DNA from: Amycolatopsis rifamycinica
Lineage (GTDB): Bacteria; Actinomycetota; Actinomycetes; Mycobacteriales; Pseudonocardiaceae
Assembly (NCBI RefSeq): GCF_000695625.1
Contig: NZ_JMQI01000070.1
Coordinates: 1-64,000 of the forward strand
Length of the DNA: 64,000 nt
Reading direction: 5' to 3'
Position 1 is the first letter of the stretch, and each line of letters begins with the position of its first letter. The notes under the pieces were generated by a model. It ran no database searches. It was not told the DNA's origin and saw only the letters and a program-made list of their open reading frames with translations. A program made the position numbers and the translations under genes. Below, piece by piece: positions 55,567 to 64,000 of the stretch.

Positions 55567-55980
55567 TCAGGCTGTGTCCGCTCGTCGTCCGCCGGCCTGT
55601 GCCCACGCGCGTGCCACCACCTCTGGCGGCGCCATACGAGACAAGACCGGAAACCGGTGTTCGTCGTCGGGATCGACCATCACCCCGACACCGGGTGGCA
55701 CCAGCTCCAGCAGATCGGCACCGGTCGTGGCGAAGTAGGCACACTCCCCCGAGTGCGCGGCGAGGCGTTCCAAGGTCGAGAACACGACCATCCACCGGCC
55801 ACGCTCGCCGAGGTCCGTCACCAGAACCGCCGGAGGCTGCGTGCGTTCCGCATACACCGTCGCACCCGCGAAGACTTCCATGAAGTCGCCCGGGCCTCGA
55901 CTGCCGTCCCATACTTGCTGCGCGACGACTACTAGGTAAGCCTCGCCCTGCGGGTCGTCACTATTCACGCCCCGAGACAT
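55567..55980 (-). CDS. SseB-like protein of the T7SS toxin operon
   Basis: A 137-residue protein whose C-terminal half (FATTGADLLELVPPGVGVMVDPDDEHRF, in segments) matches the SseB N-terminal domain pattern seen near ESX toxins in actinobacteria. Likely cytoplasmic. First gene of the four-gene toxin operon, 27 bases before the EspC-like gene. Confidence 0.6.
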   Translation of the reverse strand: MSRGVNSDDPQGEAYLVVVAQQVWDGSRGPGDFMEVFAGATVYAERTQPPAVLVTDLGERGRWMVVFSTLERLAAHSGECAYFATTGADLLELVPPGVGVMVDPDDEHRFPVLSRMAPPEVVARAWAQAGGRRADTA

Positions 55981-56025
55981 TACTCCGCGTAGTCGTAGGA
56001 CTCAACCCACCTGCGAGCGCGACGG

Positions 56026-57210
56026 CTACGCCACAACCCGCCGCGCGCTCCACCGCCGCGTCACCGGGCCGGCCGCCGCCCACAGGGCGAACACGACGGC
56101 GAGCACCACCAGCGCCGTCCAGTACGCCGCCGGGGGTGCCGACTCCGTGTGGGCGTCGCCCAGTACCCACGGCCGGAACTGCGACTGCAGCCAGAACGCG
56201 CCGTACCCGAACGCCGTCACCAGCAGTGCCCCCGCGCCCGCCTGCAGGAAGCCGGACCCGAGTGCGAACGCCATGTCCACCGCGAGACCCACGAACAGCA
56301 GGTAGAACGGCACCGTCGACACCGGGAAGCCCATCCCGAGCAGCAGCGGCCACATCACCACGCGATAAGCCACGTACGCCAGCGCCACCGAGGTGGCCGC
56401 CCAGCGGAAGCTCAGCGTTCGCCGGGCCAGGACCAGGATCAGCGCCATCACGCCGATGCCCCACAGCGGGTACACCCACTCCGGGATCGGCATCGTGAAG
56501 TGCAGCACCGCCGTCCGGTCGACCGGGTGGCCGATCTGGTTGGCCGCGAAGTCCAGCAGCGACTTCTCCGCCTCCGGCTCGCCGCGCTCCCAGGCGCGCA
56601 GGCCGAGGATGCCGTACTCCTGCTGGCCGTTCGGGAAGAACGTGTTCTCCAGGAAGAACGCCCACAGCGCGAGCAGCACGCCCGTGCGGAACCGTCCCGG
56701 CGGGGACAACCGCAGCCAGCCCAGCAGGACGCCGGCCTGCATGATGCCCGTGCCCAGGTAGAGCATCATGTGGGACGGGCTCCACGCGGTCAGGTCGAGG
56801 CCGTTGACGCGGTGGTTGATGACGTCCAGCGGCGCCGCCACCAGGAACGTCAGCAGGCCGATCTGCATCAGGCGCAGCGACCGCCTGTCACACCCCAGGC
56901 CCGTGTAGCTGTGGATCGCCACCAGCACCACGATGATCACCGTGCCGACGGTGTTGATCAGGTGCGGCGGGGCCAGGTCGTCGCGCAGCCACATGAAGTG
57001 CCACGACATGTCCCACGACGAGCCGACGAGCTTGAACGCGAACGCCGCCAGCCACATCCCGTAGCAGAACCGGAGCACCCAGTCCGGGGTCGGCTGCCCG
57101 GGGACGCCGCGGTGCCAGTGCCGCGTGAAGAACAGCCTCGTCTTGGCGAGGGGGCTGCGCGGGATCACGTCCACCGGGACGTCGACTGCCTTGGCCATGC
57201 CGGACATCAT
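56026..57210 (-). CDS. Multipass membrane protein of unknown function
   Basis: A 394-residue protein with about 9-10 hydrophobic helices. Notable conserved-looking motifs with His and Trp near membrane edges: SSWDMSWHFMW (~residue 63), LINTVG, APLDVINHRV and SPSHMMLYLG (~145). This resembles uncharacterised actinobacterial integral membrane proteins; haem or metal binding through the His is possible but unproven. Start ATG 57210 or ATG 57198. Confidence 0.75.
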   Translation of the reverse strand: MMSGMAKAVDVPVDVIPRSPLAKTRLFFTRHWHRGVPGQPTPDWVLRFCYGMWLAAFAFKLVGSSWDMSWHFMWLRDDLAPPHLINTVGTVIIVVLVAIHSYTGLGCDRRSLRLMQIGLLTFLVAAPLDVINHRVNGLDLTAWSPSHMMLYLGTGIMQAGVLLGWLRLSPPGRFRTGVLLALWAFFLENTFFPNGQQEYGILGLRAWERGEPEAEKSLLDFAANQIGHPVDRTAVLHFTMPIPEWVYPLWGIGVMALILVLARRTLSFRWAATSVALAYVAYRVVMWPLLLGMGFPVSTVPFYLLFVGLAVDMAFALGSGFLQAGAGALLVTAFGYGAFWLQSQFRPWVLGDAHTESAPPAAYWTALVVLAVVFALWAAAGPVTRRWSARRVVA

Positions 57211-57325
57211 GGCCGGTCATGGTCACGAGTGGGCCAAGACCGTGGCAAAGGCCGCGAAAATCGGGGATCACCCCTACGGGTGGACGACTTGCTCCGCCGG
57301 GGACGGCTTGGCATGGTGTGCCGCC

Positions 57326-57412
57326 ATGATGCCGAAACGAGTTGTCGCGGCGGTGCTCGTCGCCGCGCTGGTGCTGGCCGGCGGCGGGATTCTCGCGGGC
57401 TTGTTCTTCTGA
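57326..57412 (+). CDS. Small single-helix membrane peptide
   Basis: A 28-residue open frame, MMPKRVVAAVLVAALVLAGG and then ILAGLFF, with a basic N-terminus and one hydrophobic helix, between the divergent 56026 gene and DUF3151. No strong ribosome binding site. Real small membrane proteins look like this but so do chance frames. Confidence 0.35.
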   Translation: MMPKRVVAAVLVAALVLAGGGILAGLFF

Positions 57413-57438
57413 TCCGCGGGCATGGGCACAATGACCCC

Positions 57439-57849
57439 ATGACGCACAACCTGCTCGGCCCCGAGCCGACGCTGCTGCCCGAGCACACCGCCGCCCAGGC
57501 CGCGCTCGACGCCGGGACCGACCCGGCCACCGTCGCGGCCGAACACCCCGATTACAGCGAGGCGTGGGCTTCGCTGGCCGAGAAGGCCCTGGACGCCGGT
57601 GAGACCGTCGCTGCGTACGCGTACGCGCGCACCGGCTACCACCGTGGTCTCGACCAGCTGCGCCGCGCCGGCTGGAAGGGCTTCGGTCCGGTGCCCTGGT
57701 CCCACCGCCCCAACCAGGGGTTCCTCCGCGCCCTCGCCGTGCTCGGCAAGGCCGCCGGCAAGATCGGCGAGACCGAGGAGTACGACCGCTGCCGCACGTT
57801 CCTCGCCGACTCCGACCCCGCCGCCGCGGAAGCCACCGGCCTGAAGTGA
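57439..57849 (+). CDS. DUF3151 family protein
   Basis: A 136-residue protein typical of DUF3151: MTHNLLGPEPTLLP at the start, YAYARTGYHRGLDQLRRAGW (~55-74) and GPVPWSHRPNQGFLRAL in the centre. TPR-like helices are likely. Function unknown, but the family sits near fba in mycobacteria too. Converges on the lipase gene across a hairpin. Confidence 0.9.
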   Translation: MTHNLLGPEPTLLPEHTAAQAALDAGTDPATVAAEHPDYSEAWASLAEKALDAGETVAAYAYARTGYHRGLDQLRRAGWKGFGPVPWSHRPNQGFLRALAVLGKAAGKIGETEEYDRCRTFLADSDPAAAEATGLK

Positions 57850-57855
57850 CGCCGT

Positions 57856-57883
57856 GGGCCCGGGACCGCGCGGTCCCGGGCCC
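57856..57883. terminator. Bidirectional terminator
   Basis: Perfect 28-bp palindrome, half-site GGGCCCGGGACCGC, between the convergent DUF3151 and lipase genes. Confidence 0.8.
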
Positions 57884-57891
57884 GTCCGGCC

Positions 57892-59115
57892 TCAGAACCA
57901 GCCGCAGTTGACGGGGGCCGGGAGGCCGGCGAAGCGGCCCTCGAGCCAGGCGAACGCCTCCGGGTACGCCCGCACCGCGCCGAGCACGTGCGTCGGCACC
58001 AGCGACGTGCTGAACTGCACCCGCACGCCCTTGCCGCACCACGTCCGGCCCAGGTCGCGGTCCTGCGCGTAGGGCACGATGTCGTCGAGCGCGCTGTGCA
58101 CGATCAGCACCGGCGCCGACGGCTTCAGCGAGCCGATCTTCTGCTCGGCCACCCGCGACCGGTACGGCTCCTCCCCGAGGTACGCGACGAGTGAGCGGCC
58201 GTCGTTGGTCAGCGTCGAGGACTGCGTGAACGCGTGCCCGGCGATCGCGTCCACCGTGCACTCGGTCCGGACCTGCTCGAACAGCTGCTTCCCACGCGCG
58301 TTGAGCAGCGCCGGGATGTTCAGCTCGGGGTACGCGTAGTTCATGCTCACGAGCGCGAAGCCGAGGAACCCGACCGCGTAGTGGCCGTCGAGGTTCTTGG
58401 CCACTTCGGCGAGGTCCGCCGGCACCGCGCCCGCGTACGCGCCCTTCAGCTTCAGCTCGGGCGCGTAGCTCGGCTGCAGCTCCGCCGCCGCGGCCGACGC
58501 ACCGCCGCCCTGGGAGTAACCGGCGATCGCGACCGGGCCGTCGTCCGGGAGCCCCGCCTCCGGCAGCCGCTGCGCCGCGCGGATCGCGTCGAGCACGGCG
58601 TGTCCCTCCGACGCGCGGTTGACGTACGTGTGGTCGCCGGGCGTGCCCAGCCCCTCGTAGTCCGTGACGACGACGCCGTAGCCCCGCGTCAGCAGCCCGG
58701 CGATGAACGGCCCTTCGTACTCGAAGCCCGCGGCAAGCGCTTTCGACGGCGCGCAGTCGTCGCCCTCGCCCTGGGTGCCGACGGCGTAGGAAACGATCGG
58801 GCGCACGCCGGTGCCGTGCCACGCCGACCGCGGCGTCAGCACCGTGCCGGTGACGGCGATCGGCGAGCCGTGCGTGTCCGTGCTGCGGTACATGATCCGT
58901 TGCACGCTGGCGTCGGCCTTGATCAGCTGGATCGGGTCGATGTAGAACGTCGACGCCTCGTGCCGGATGACGTCGCCGTTGCTGCCGGCAGGGAGGGGGG
59001 ACGGCGGGTCGTAGAAGGACGCGGCGGAGGCCTGCGGCGGGCCCAACGTCGCCAGGACCAGAACGGAGACCGTGGCGACGGCCGCGGACCGGGCGCGGCG
59101 GGGGAAGATACGCAT
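57892..59115 (-). CDS. Secreted lipase (LIP family)
   Basis: A 407-residue exported alpha/beta hydrolase of the secretory lipase family. Signal peptide 1-31 (RRARSAAVATVSVLVLAT, ending ASA). Nucleophile Ser in GYSQGGGA (~203), Asp in HSALDDIVPYAQ (~342) and His in VPTHVLGA (~378). Likely hydrolyses triacylglycerols or other esters. Divergent from a TetR regulator that probably controls it. Confidence 0.9.
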   Translation of the reverse strand: MRIFPRRARSAAVATVSVLVLATLGPPQASAASFYDPPSPLPAGSNGDVIRHEASTFYIDPIQLIKADASVQRIMYRSTDTHGSPIAVTGTVLTPRSAWHGTGVRPIVSYAVGTQGEGDDCAPSKALAAGFEYEGPFIAGLLTRGYGVVVTDYEGLGTPGDHTYVNRASEGHAVLDAIRAAQRLPEAGLPDDGPVAIAGYSQGGGASAAAAELQPSYAPELKLKGAYAGAVPADLAEVAKNLDGHYAVGFLGFALVSMNYAYPELNIPALLNARGKQLFEQVRTECTVDAIAGHAFTQSSTLTNDGRSLVAYLGEEPYRSRVAEQKIGSLKPSAPVLIVHSALDDIVPYAQDRDLGRTWCGKGVRVQFSTSLVPTHVLGAVRAYPEAFAWLEGRFAGLPAPVNCGWF

Positions 59116-59152
59116 GCTTGCTCCTCGTTGAGCAGGGCGGGTGCGCGGGGAA

Positions 59153-59174
59153 ACACCTTTTCAGACAGAGGTGT
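59153..59174. promoter_or_regulatory. Inverted repeat between lipase and TetR genes
   Basis: ACACCT (59153-59158) and AGGTGT (59169-59174) with 10 bases between, in the 89-base divergent gap. Candidate operator for the TetR protein controlling both genes. Confidence 0.45.
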
Positions 59175-59204
59175 CGGAAAAAGAATCACGTGAGGTGGAC
59201 CACC

Positions 59205-59849
59205 ATGTCAAGCCCGGCTCCGCGCGGGCGGCCGCGCAAGCTCCCGGTTTCGGAGCAGCGCGCCCGCGTGCTGCGGGCGGCCGCGCGGGTCGTCGCGCAG
59301 CACGGGATGCAGGGCGCGACGATCGAGCAGATCGCGCGGGAGGCCGGCGTCTCGCGCCAGGCCGTCTACGAGCAGTTCGGCGACCGGGCGACGCTGTTCG
59401 CCGAGGTCGTGGCGGCCACCGAGGAAAGCGCCTTCGCCGCCATCGCGGGGCCTTCGGTGGCCGACGAGCAGCCTGGTCTGCGAGCCTGGGCGCGGGCCAA
59501 CTACGCCAACATGGTCACCTTCGTCGCCGACCACCCCGAGGGCTACGGCGTGCTCCGCGCGGCCGAGCGCGCGGGGGACCCCGCTCTCACCCGGTTGAGG
59601 GAGAGATTGGCCGTCGTCTACGCCGAAGCCAGCCGCAAGCGGTGGGCCGCGCACGGCATCGACTCCGGCCGCGCGGACCGCGCGCTCGTCACGCTCTTCT
59701 TCGCGATGACCGAGTCACTGGTCCAGGCCACCTGGGACGGCGAGCCGCCGGACCAGGACGCCCTGATCGACCTGCTCACGGAATTCACCGTGGGCGGGGT
59801 CGCCCGCCTGCAGACCAAGGCGAGCGACGTCATCGAACGGTTGCGGTAG
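59205..59849 (+). CDS. TetR family transcriptional regulator
   Basis: A 214-residue TetR protein: helix-turn-helix TIEQIAREAGVSRQAVYEQF (~residues 39-58) and a helical ligand domain. Short basic N-terminus GRPRKLPV. Divergent from the lipase gene, so lipid-derived ligands are plausible. ATG 59205 is chosen; the upstream frame from 59118 would span the promoter. Its TAG stop abuts the convergent GGDEF gene's stop. Confidence 0.9.
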   Translation: MSSPAPRGRPRKLPVSEQRARVLRAAARVVAQHGMQGATIEQIAREAGVSRQAVYEQFGDRATLFAEVVAATEESAFAAIAGPSVADEQPGLRAWARANYANMVTFVADHPEGYGVLRAAERAGDPALTRLRERLAVVYAEASRKRWAAHGIDSGRADRALVTLFFAMTESLVQATWDGEPPDQDALIDLLTEFTVGGVARLQTKASDVIERLR

Positions 59850-61130
59850 CTAAGCCGCGGCCAAGGCCGCCGCGGCCGAGCCCACCACGCGGTTGCGTCC
59901 GCCGTGCTTGGCCGCGTACACGGCCGCATCGGCGGACGCCATCACCTCCTCGATGGACGAACCGTCCAGCGGGTAGGCGGCGACGCCGATCGACGCCGTC
60001 TGCCGTTCGATGTCGACGGCGGCGCCCTCGTTGGTCGTGGTGCTGATGATCAGCTCACTGACCCGTTGCCGGATCCGTTCCGCGGTGACGATCGCGTCTT
60101 CTTTGGACGTCGACGGCAGCAGCGCCACGAACTCCTCGCCGCCGAACCGGCCGACCAGGTCGTGCGCCCGGGTCTCCTGCTTGACCACGGCGGCGACCGC
60201 CTTGAGCACGTCGTCCCCCGCGAGGTGCCCGTAGGTGTCGTTGATCCGCTTGAAGTGGTCGAGGTCGATCATCATGGCGCCGAAGCTGCCGTTCTCCCGC
60301 GCCGCGCGCGAGATCTCGCGCTGCGCGCCGTCCTGCCAGGTGGTGGCGTTGAGCAGCTGGGTCTTCTGGTCCGTGGTGGCCAGCTCTTCGAGCCGCTTGA
60401 TCAGCACGGACCGCTGCAGCACGTAGAGCGGCAGGATGACGAGCACCGACAGCAGCGGCTCCTCGTTCAGCACCATCACCAGCAGCGCGCCGACGCACAA
60501 AGTGGACAGCTCGAGCAGGTTGTCGTCCATGTTGCCCAGGCACGACACCGGGGTCGCGCTCTTCGGGTCGGCCAGGTAGAGGCCGAGGCCGGTCAGCGCG
60601 GTGTTGACCGTGAAGAAGGCCAGCGCCGCCAGGGTCACCGTGGCCACGCCGCTACCGATGGTCATGTGACCCACGACACCCGCGGAGAAGGCCGACAGGA
60701 TCATCGTGGTCGCGTTCGCGGCCACGCGGTGAAATTCACCCGGACGGGTGCCGGACCAGCTGCGGAACGCGAGGTACACGTACAGCACGACACCGAGCGC
60801 GGCGATCAGCTGGGCCGGCAGCAGCAGGCCGGCGGGCAGCAGCCACACCGAAGTCATCGAGATGTAGGGCCCGTTGCTCAGGATGCGGCGCTGCCGCTCG
60901 AGCCGCCTGCTGACCTCCGTTTGCGCCACGGCCAGGGCCGTGAGCAGCGAAAACGTGCCCAACTGGGCGACGGTGACCGGCACGGTCAACAGCGAAACGG
61001 CCGTCCAGCTCAGCATGACCGTGATGGCGGTCAGCGTCGCGATGATCCAGTCGCGGGGGCGGGTCCACAGTGCCCAGCCCCGTGCGCGAGAAATCAAGTC
61101 TTGGCCGCGCTGTTCCCCCGATGTGACCAT
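59850..61130 (-). CDS. Membrane-bound diguanylate cyclase
   Basis: A 426-residue protein that makes cyclic di-GMP. Five to seven membrane helices (~28-245) precede a GGDEF domain (~255-415). The active-site motif is GGEEF, a normal active variant, with RAHD five residues before it as the RxxD product-inhibition site. No sensor domain other than the membrane part. In actinomycetes c-di-GMP acts through BldD on development. Converges on the TetR gene (adjacent stops TAG and CTA). Confidence 0.92.
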   Translation of the reverse strand: MVTSGEQRGQDLISRARGWALWTRPRDWIIATLTAITVMLSWTAVSLLTVPVTVAQLGTFSLLTALAVAQTEVSRRLERQRRILSNGPYISMTSVWLLPAGLLLPAQLIAALGVVLYVYLAFRSWSGTRPGEFHRVAANATTMILSAFSAGVVGHMTIGSGVATVTLAALAFFTVNTALTGLGLYLADPKSATPVSCLGNMDDNLLELSTLCVGALLVMVLNEEPLLSVLVILPLYVLQRSVLIKRLEELATTDQKTQLLNATTWQDGAQREISRAARENGSFGAMMIDLDHFKRINDTYGHLAGDDVLKAVAAVVKQETRAHDLVGRFGGEEFVALLPSTSKEDAIVTAERIRQRVSELIISTTTNEGAAVDIERQTASIGVAAYPLDGSSIEEVMASADAAVYAAKHGGRNRVVGSAAAALAAA

Positions 61131-61334
61131 TTTTCCCCCAGACCCTTGCGTGGTTGTACGGTGACAAAGTACTCACGGACAGTTTCAGACCGTTCGCCCG
61201 CTGTCCACAAGGGCTTTCGGTGTGTACTTTTTCTTTGACACCGGAACGAGAGGTGGCCAGCGATGCGCGGCAAAGAACAGTGACCGCACAGCGCACCGCA
61301 AGGTCGCGCAGGTCAAGCCCACGCGCGGGGCATG

Positions 61335-62594
61335 TCATGCATGTTCGGCGCGTGCGGCTTCTTTGTCGATCCATCGGTCGGGCTCGCCCGACAGCGCCCG
61401 GGTCCACAGCGCCGCCAGCGGCAGGGTGAGGACGATCCCGGCGATGCCGAAGATCCCGACCGTCGCGTGCGGGGTCAGCTGGTCCGCGAGCACGCCGCCG
61501 ATCAGCGGGCTGACGCCCATCATCGTGGTCAGCCCCGTGTTGGACAGGCCCATCACCTGCGCCCGCTGCTCGTCGGGCACGGCCAGGGTCAGTGACGCGG
61601 TCGCCTGCAGCAGGCAGACCGTGCCGAAGCCGCCGGAGACGATGAACAGGACGATCGACGAGACCGGCCCGGGGCTCAGGAAGCACAGCACCAGCGGCAC
61701 GGCGCACAGCGCCGCCAGCGGGCCGATCAGCTTCGGCCGCAGCCGCGCGGGCACCCAGCGCGTGTAGGCGAAGGTCGCGATGACGCTGCCGATCGGGTCG
61801 GCCGCGAGCAGCAGGCCGATCGTCTCGGGACCGCCGCCCGCCGCCGTGACGTACGGCGCGGCGATGCCCTCGTAGACCGGCAGCAGCCCCATCAGCCAGG
61901 TGAACAGCACCAGCGTCCGCAGCGGCGAGCTCGTGAACGCCGTCCGGCCACCGCCGCCGAGCGTCGCGAAGAAGGACTTGCGCTGCTCACCGGTCGCCGC
62001 GGCCGGCCGGGCGCGGACGCCGAAGCGCACGAAGAGGGCCGAGAGCACGAACGTGGCGGCGTCGACGACCAGGGCGACGTGCGGGTCGAGGGCGAGCAGC
62101 AGCGCGCCGCCGCCGGCGAAGCCGAGCAGCTGGGCGGTCTGCACGGTCATGCTCCGGATGCCCATCCCGACGACGAACCGGTCGCCTTCGAGCACCTGCG
62201 GCAGCAGCGCCAGCTGGGACGCCTTGAACGGCGGGTTGACCAGGGAAACGCCGCCGACCAGCACGCACATCAGCCAGAACGGCATGCCGGGCAGGGCGAC
62301 CAGCAGGATCAGGGCCGCCCGCAGCAGGTCGACGAGCACCATCACGCTGCGGCGCGGGAAGCGGTCGGCGAAGCCGGTCAGGAAGATGCCGCCCAGCAGC
62401 GACGGCGCGTACGTCAGGGCGTAGGTCAGGCCGGTGAGCGTCGCGGAGTTCGTCCCGGTGAACACGAGGATGGACAGCGCGACCCTGGCCAGCTGGTCAC
62501 CGGCGATCGAGAGCAGTTCGCCGAACCACAGCGCCCGGAACTCGGCGATCCCGAACACCTCGCGGAACGTGACGCGATCCGGCGGTGCTGCCAT
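61335..62594 (-). CDS. MFS transporter
   Basis: A 419-residue major facilitator of the enterobactin-exporter/macrolide-efflux-like group (MFS_3): FRALWFGELLSIAGDQLARVA at the start and GFADRFPRRSVMVLVDLLRA (~73-92) after helix 2. 12 helices. Substrate unknown. Upstream (62633-62668) are arms CATGACC/GGTCATG with a 22-base spacer. Confidence 0.87.
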   Translation of the reverse strand: MAAPPDRVTFREVFGIAEFRALWFGELLSIAGDQLARVALSILVFTGTNSATLTGLTYALTYAPSLLGGIFLTGFADRFPRRSVMVLVDLLRAALILLVALPGMPFWLMCVLVGGVSLVNPPFKASQLALLPQVLEGDRFVVGMGIRSMTVQTAQLLGFAGGGALLLALDPHVALVVDAATFVLSALFVRFGVRARPAAATGEQRKSFFATLGGGGRTAFTSSPLRTLVLFTWLMGLLPVYEGIAAPYVTAAGGGPETIGLLLAADPIGSVIATFAYTRWVPARLRPKLIGPLAALCAVPLVLCFLSPGPVSSIVLFIVSGGFGTVCLLQATASLTLAVPDEQRAQVMGLSNTGLTTMMGVSPLIGGVLADQLTPHATVGIFGIAGIVLTLPLAALWTRALSGEPDRWIDKEAARAEHA

Positions 62595-62863
62595 GCGTTT
62601 TCTCCCGACCTCTTCGCAGACCGCGCCCGTCCCATGACCTCCGGTGACGAGACGACCAGTCGGTCATGAGGCAGTCACGGTACGTGAGTTACCTCAGCCA
62701 GTGTCCCGTGACTGTTGGTAAATCTCTAGGTTCTTTCGCTGGTATCCAAGGTGTCACGGAGCTTTCCCGAACGGGTCAGACGATAGCCCGCAGTGTCTGA
62801 CCGGTGGCCCAGGAGTCACCAATGGATCATTCCGTACCGTTTGGTCGGTCGCCAGGGGCAAAA
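62595..62863. other. Gene-free intergenic region
   Basis: Apart from the CATGACC/GGTCATG arms and a half-site GTTACCTCAG at 62687-62696, this holds no recognisable gene, repeat or RNA. The base composition dips around 62700-62760 (TTGGTAAATCTCTAGGTTC), which may be the MFS promoter. Confidence 0.5.
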
Positions 62864-62893
62864 GTAGCCACCTCGCGAGCGCGAGGTGGCTAC
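62864..62893 (-). terminator. Terminator of the LLM monooxygenase gene
   Basis: 13-bp perfect stem (62864-62876 with 62881-62893), loop GAGC, 15 bases past the gene's stop on the minus strand. The arm GTAGCCACCTCGC shares GCCACCTCG with the clpB terminator. Confidence 0.82.
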
Positions 62894-62908
62894 CGGGGAA
62901 ACGCGAGG

Positions 62909-64000
62909 TCAGCCGTCGACGGCGAGGGCGTCCTCCGCGGGCGTCCGGACGGTCTCCGCGGCGCGGGCGGCGTCGCGCTTGGCGACCTCTTCGCGGACGA
63001 TCGGGATGACGTACCGGCCGAAGTCGATCGTGTCGCCGAGCATGTCGTAGCCGCGGGCCGAGAGGATCTCGACGCCGAGGTCGTAGTAGTCGAGCAGGGC
63101 CTGCGCGACCGTCTCCGGCGTTCCGACCAGCGCGTTCGAGTTGCCCGCGCCGCCGGTCGCGGCCGCGGTCGGCGTCCACAGCGCACGGTCGAAGCGCTCG
63201 CCGTTCGCCGCGATCTCCAGCAGCCGCCGCGAGCCGGTGTTCTCGGGTTCGGTGAGCTTGTGCCGGCGGGTCAGCGGCTGCCCGCCCTTGGTGCGGTCCT
63301 TGATCGCCCCGACCGTGGCGTACGCCTTCTCCCAGGCCAGCTCCTCGGTCGGCGCGATGATCGGCCGGAACGCGACCTGGATCCGCGGCACGTCGGTGCG
63401 GCCGGCGGCCTTCGCGGCGGCCTTGACCGACTCGATCTGCTCGGCGGTCTGCGCGAGCGGCTCACCCCAGAGGCAGTAGATGTCCGCTTCGGCCCCTCCG
63501 GCCGCGTACGCGGCGGGCGAGGAGCCGCCGAAGGAGACGTTCGGCCGCGGCTTCTGCACGGGCTTGACGTCGCTGACGTAGTCGGCGAAGCGGTAGTACT
63601 CGCCCTCGAAGCCGAAGGGCTCGTCCGACGTCCACGCCTTCTTGATGATCTGGATGGCTTCGCGGGTGCGCCCGTAGCGCTCGTCCTTCGTCAGGTAGTC
63701 GCCCTCGCGCTGCTGCTCGTGGTCGTTGCCGCCGGTGATGAAGTGCACGGTCAGCCGGCCACCGGAGATCTGGTCCAGCGTCGCGAACGTTTTCGCGGCG
63801 AACGTCGGGTACGAGACGTTCGGGCGGTGGGCGAGCAGGATCTGCAGCTTGTCGAGCTTCGTGGCGACGTACGCGGCCGCCTGCGCGGGGTCGGGCGAGC
63901 CGGAGCCGTAGGCGAACAGCACCCGGTCCCAGCCGAAGTCCTCGTGCGCGCGGGCCAGGCGCAGCGTGTACTCCTTGTCGAACACGCCGCCGGAGCGGGC
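62909..64000 (-). CDS. LLM class flavin-dependent monooxygenase (alkanesulfonate type), partial
   Basis: The 5' end lies outside the window: the frame continues upstream of 63985 to the edge (coding ARSGG before VFDKEYTLRL). The visible ~363 residues match the SsuD-like group: VLFAYGSGSPDP, LAHRPNVSYPTFAAKTFATL, GGRLTVHFITGGNDHEQQREGDYL, GEYYRFADYVSDVKPVQKP and FGGSSPAAYA. FMNH2-dependent cleavage of sulfonates is the family reaction; substrate unconfirmed. Confidence 0.9.
   Translation of the reverse strand, partial: ARSGGVFDKEYTLRLARAHEDFGWDRVLFAYGSGSPDPAQAAAYVATKLDKLQILLAHRPNVSYPTFAAKTFATLDQISGGRLTVHFITGGNDHEQQREGDYLTKDERYGRTREAIQIIKKAWTSDEPFGFEGEYYRFADYVSDVKPVQKPRPNVSFGGSSPAAYAAGGAEADIYCLWGEPLAQTAEQIESVKAAAKAAGRTDVPRIQVAFRPIIAPTEELAWEKAYATVGAIKDRTKGGQPLTRRHKLTEPENTGSRRLLEIAANGERFDRALWTPTAAATGGAGNSNALVGTPETVAQALLDYYDLGVEILSARGYDMLGDTIDFGRYVIPIVREEVAKRDAARAAETVRTPAEDALAVDG

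Noticed and set aside
62687..62696. GTTACCTCAG, identical to ten bases of the 49107 operator
   Set aside because: The second arm GGTAAC is missing, so it is only a half-site and may be chance.

Overview
The window is high-G+C DNA (roughly 70 percent by eye) with dense, often overlapping genes, frequent GTG starts, HspR (not HrcA) control of dnaK and clpB, two DasR-type operators, F420/LLM-type flavoenzymes and a type VII secretion toxin cluster. This points to a filamentous actinomycete of the Pseudonocardiaceae; Amycolatopsis is my best guess, not proven. From memory, the core gene set (dnaK-grpE-dnaJ-hspR, fba, DedA, DUF3151, SpoU methyltransferase, pyrE, clpB) is the same neighbourhood as Mycobacterium tuberculosis Rv0350-Rv0384c, rearranged and filled with accessory genes.

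Layout. 1-586: GGGAGCC tandem repeat, then the dnaK promoter with an HspR operator. 587-4796: dnaK-grpE-dnaJ-hspR operon. 4870-6143: a DUF305 lipoprotein and a DasR-controlled lytic polysaccharide monooxygenase (minus strand). 6291-9667: dienelactone hydrolase and two tandem flavohaemoglobins. 9921-14387: MarR regulator, MFS transporter, clpB with an HspR operator lying on the MFS stop codon. 14549-20985: membrane and secreted hypotheticals, SDR, MacB-like ABC transporter, pyrE. 21090-23537: an ECF sigma factor translationally coupled to a zinc-finger/Asp23-like protein and more Asp23-like genes. 23647-28943: DUF2784 protein, SpoU methyltransferase, GH5 cellulase, molybdopterin oxidoreductase and GH76 enzyme sharing one 18-bp palindrome.

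29042-36134: two LacI-type regulators (one without a DNA-binding domain) facing a six-gene CUT2 sugar-uptake and catabolic operon resembling frcBCAK. 36311-42071: VOC protein, DedA, then a MarR-MFS-YceI operon in which transporter and YceI protein share carboxypeptidase-regulatory-like repeats. 42141-44784: FAD-linked oxidase, a G+C-rich repeat tract flanked by 60-bp direct repeats, DedA. 44830-47549: tail-anchored protein, nagA with a DasR site, SigE-family sigma factor, YciI protein. 47598-53598: Baeyer-Villiger-type monooxygenase and SDR/PPOX operon with matching operators, aldo-keto reductase, LLM oxidoreductase, fba. 53653-55980: a T7SS-type toxin operon whose toxin gene appears frameshifted. 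56026-64000: membrane protein, DUF3151, secreted lipase with divergent TetR, diguanylate cyclase, MFS transporter, and an LLM monooxygenase that runs off the window.

Links between loci: HspR sites connect dnaK and clpB; DasR sites connect the polysaccharide monooxygenase and nagA, consistent with chitin/GlcNAc use; a TTACC-N3-GGTAA site connects the monooxygenase and the SDR operon. A perfect palindrome with core CACTTTCACGTGAAAGTG is dispersed through the window, in intergenic hairpins and inside two coding regions. No tRNA, rRNA, CRISPR array or intact insertion sequence was seen.
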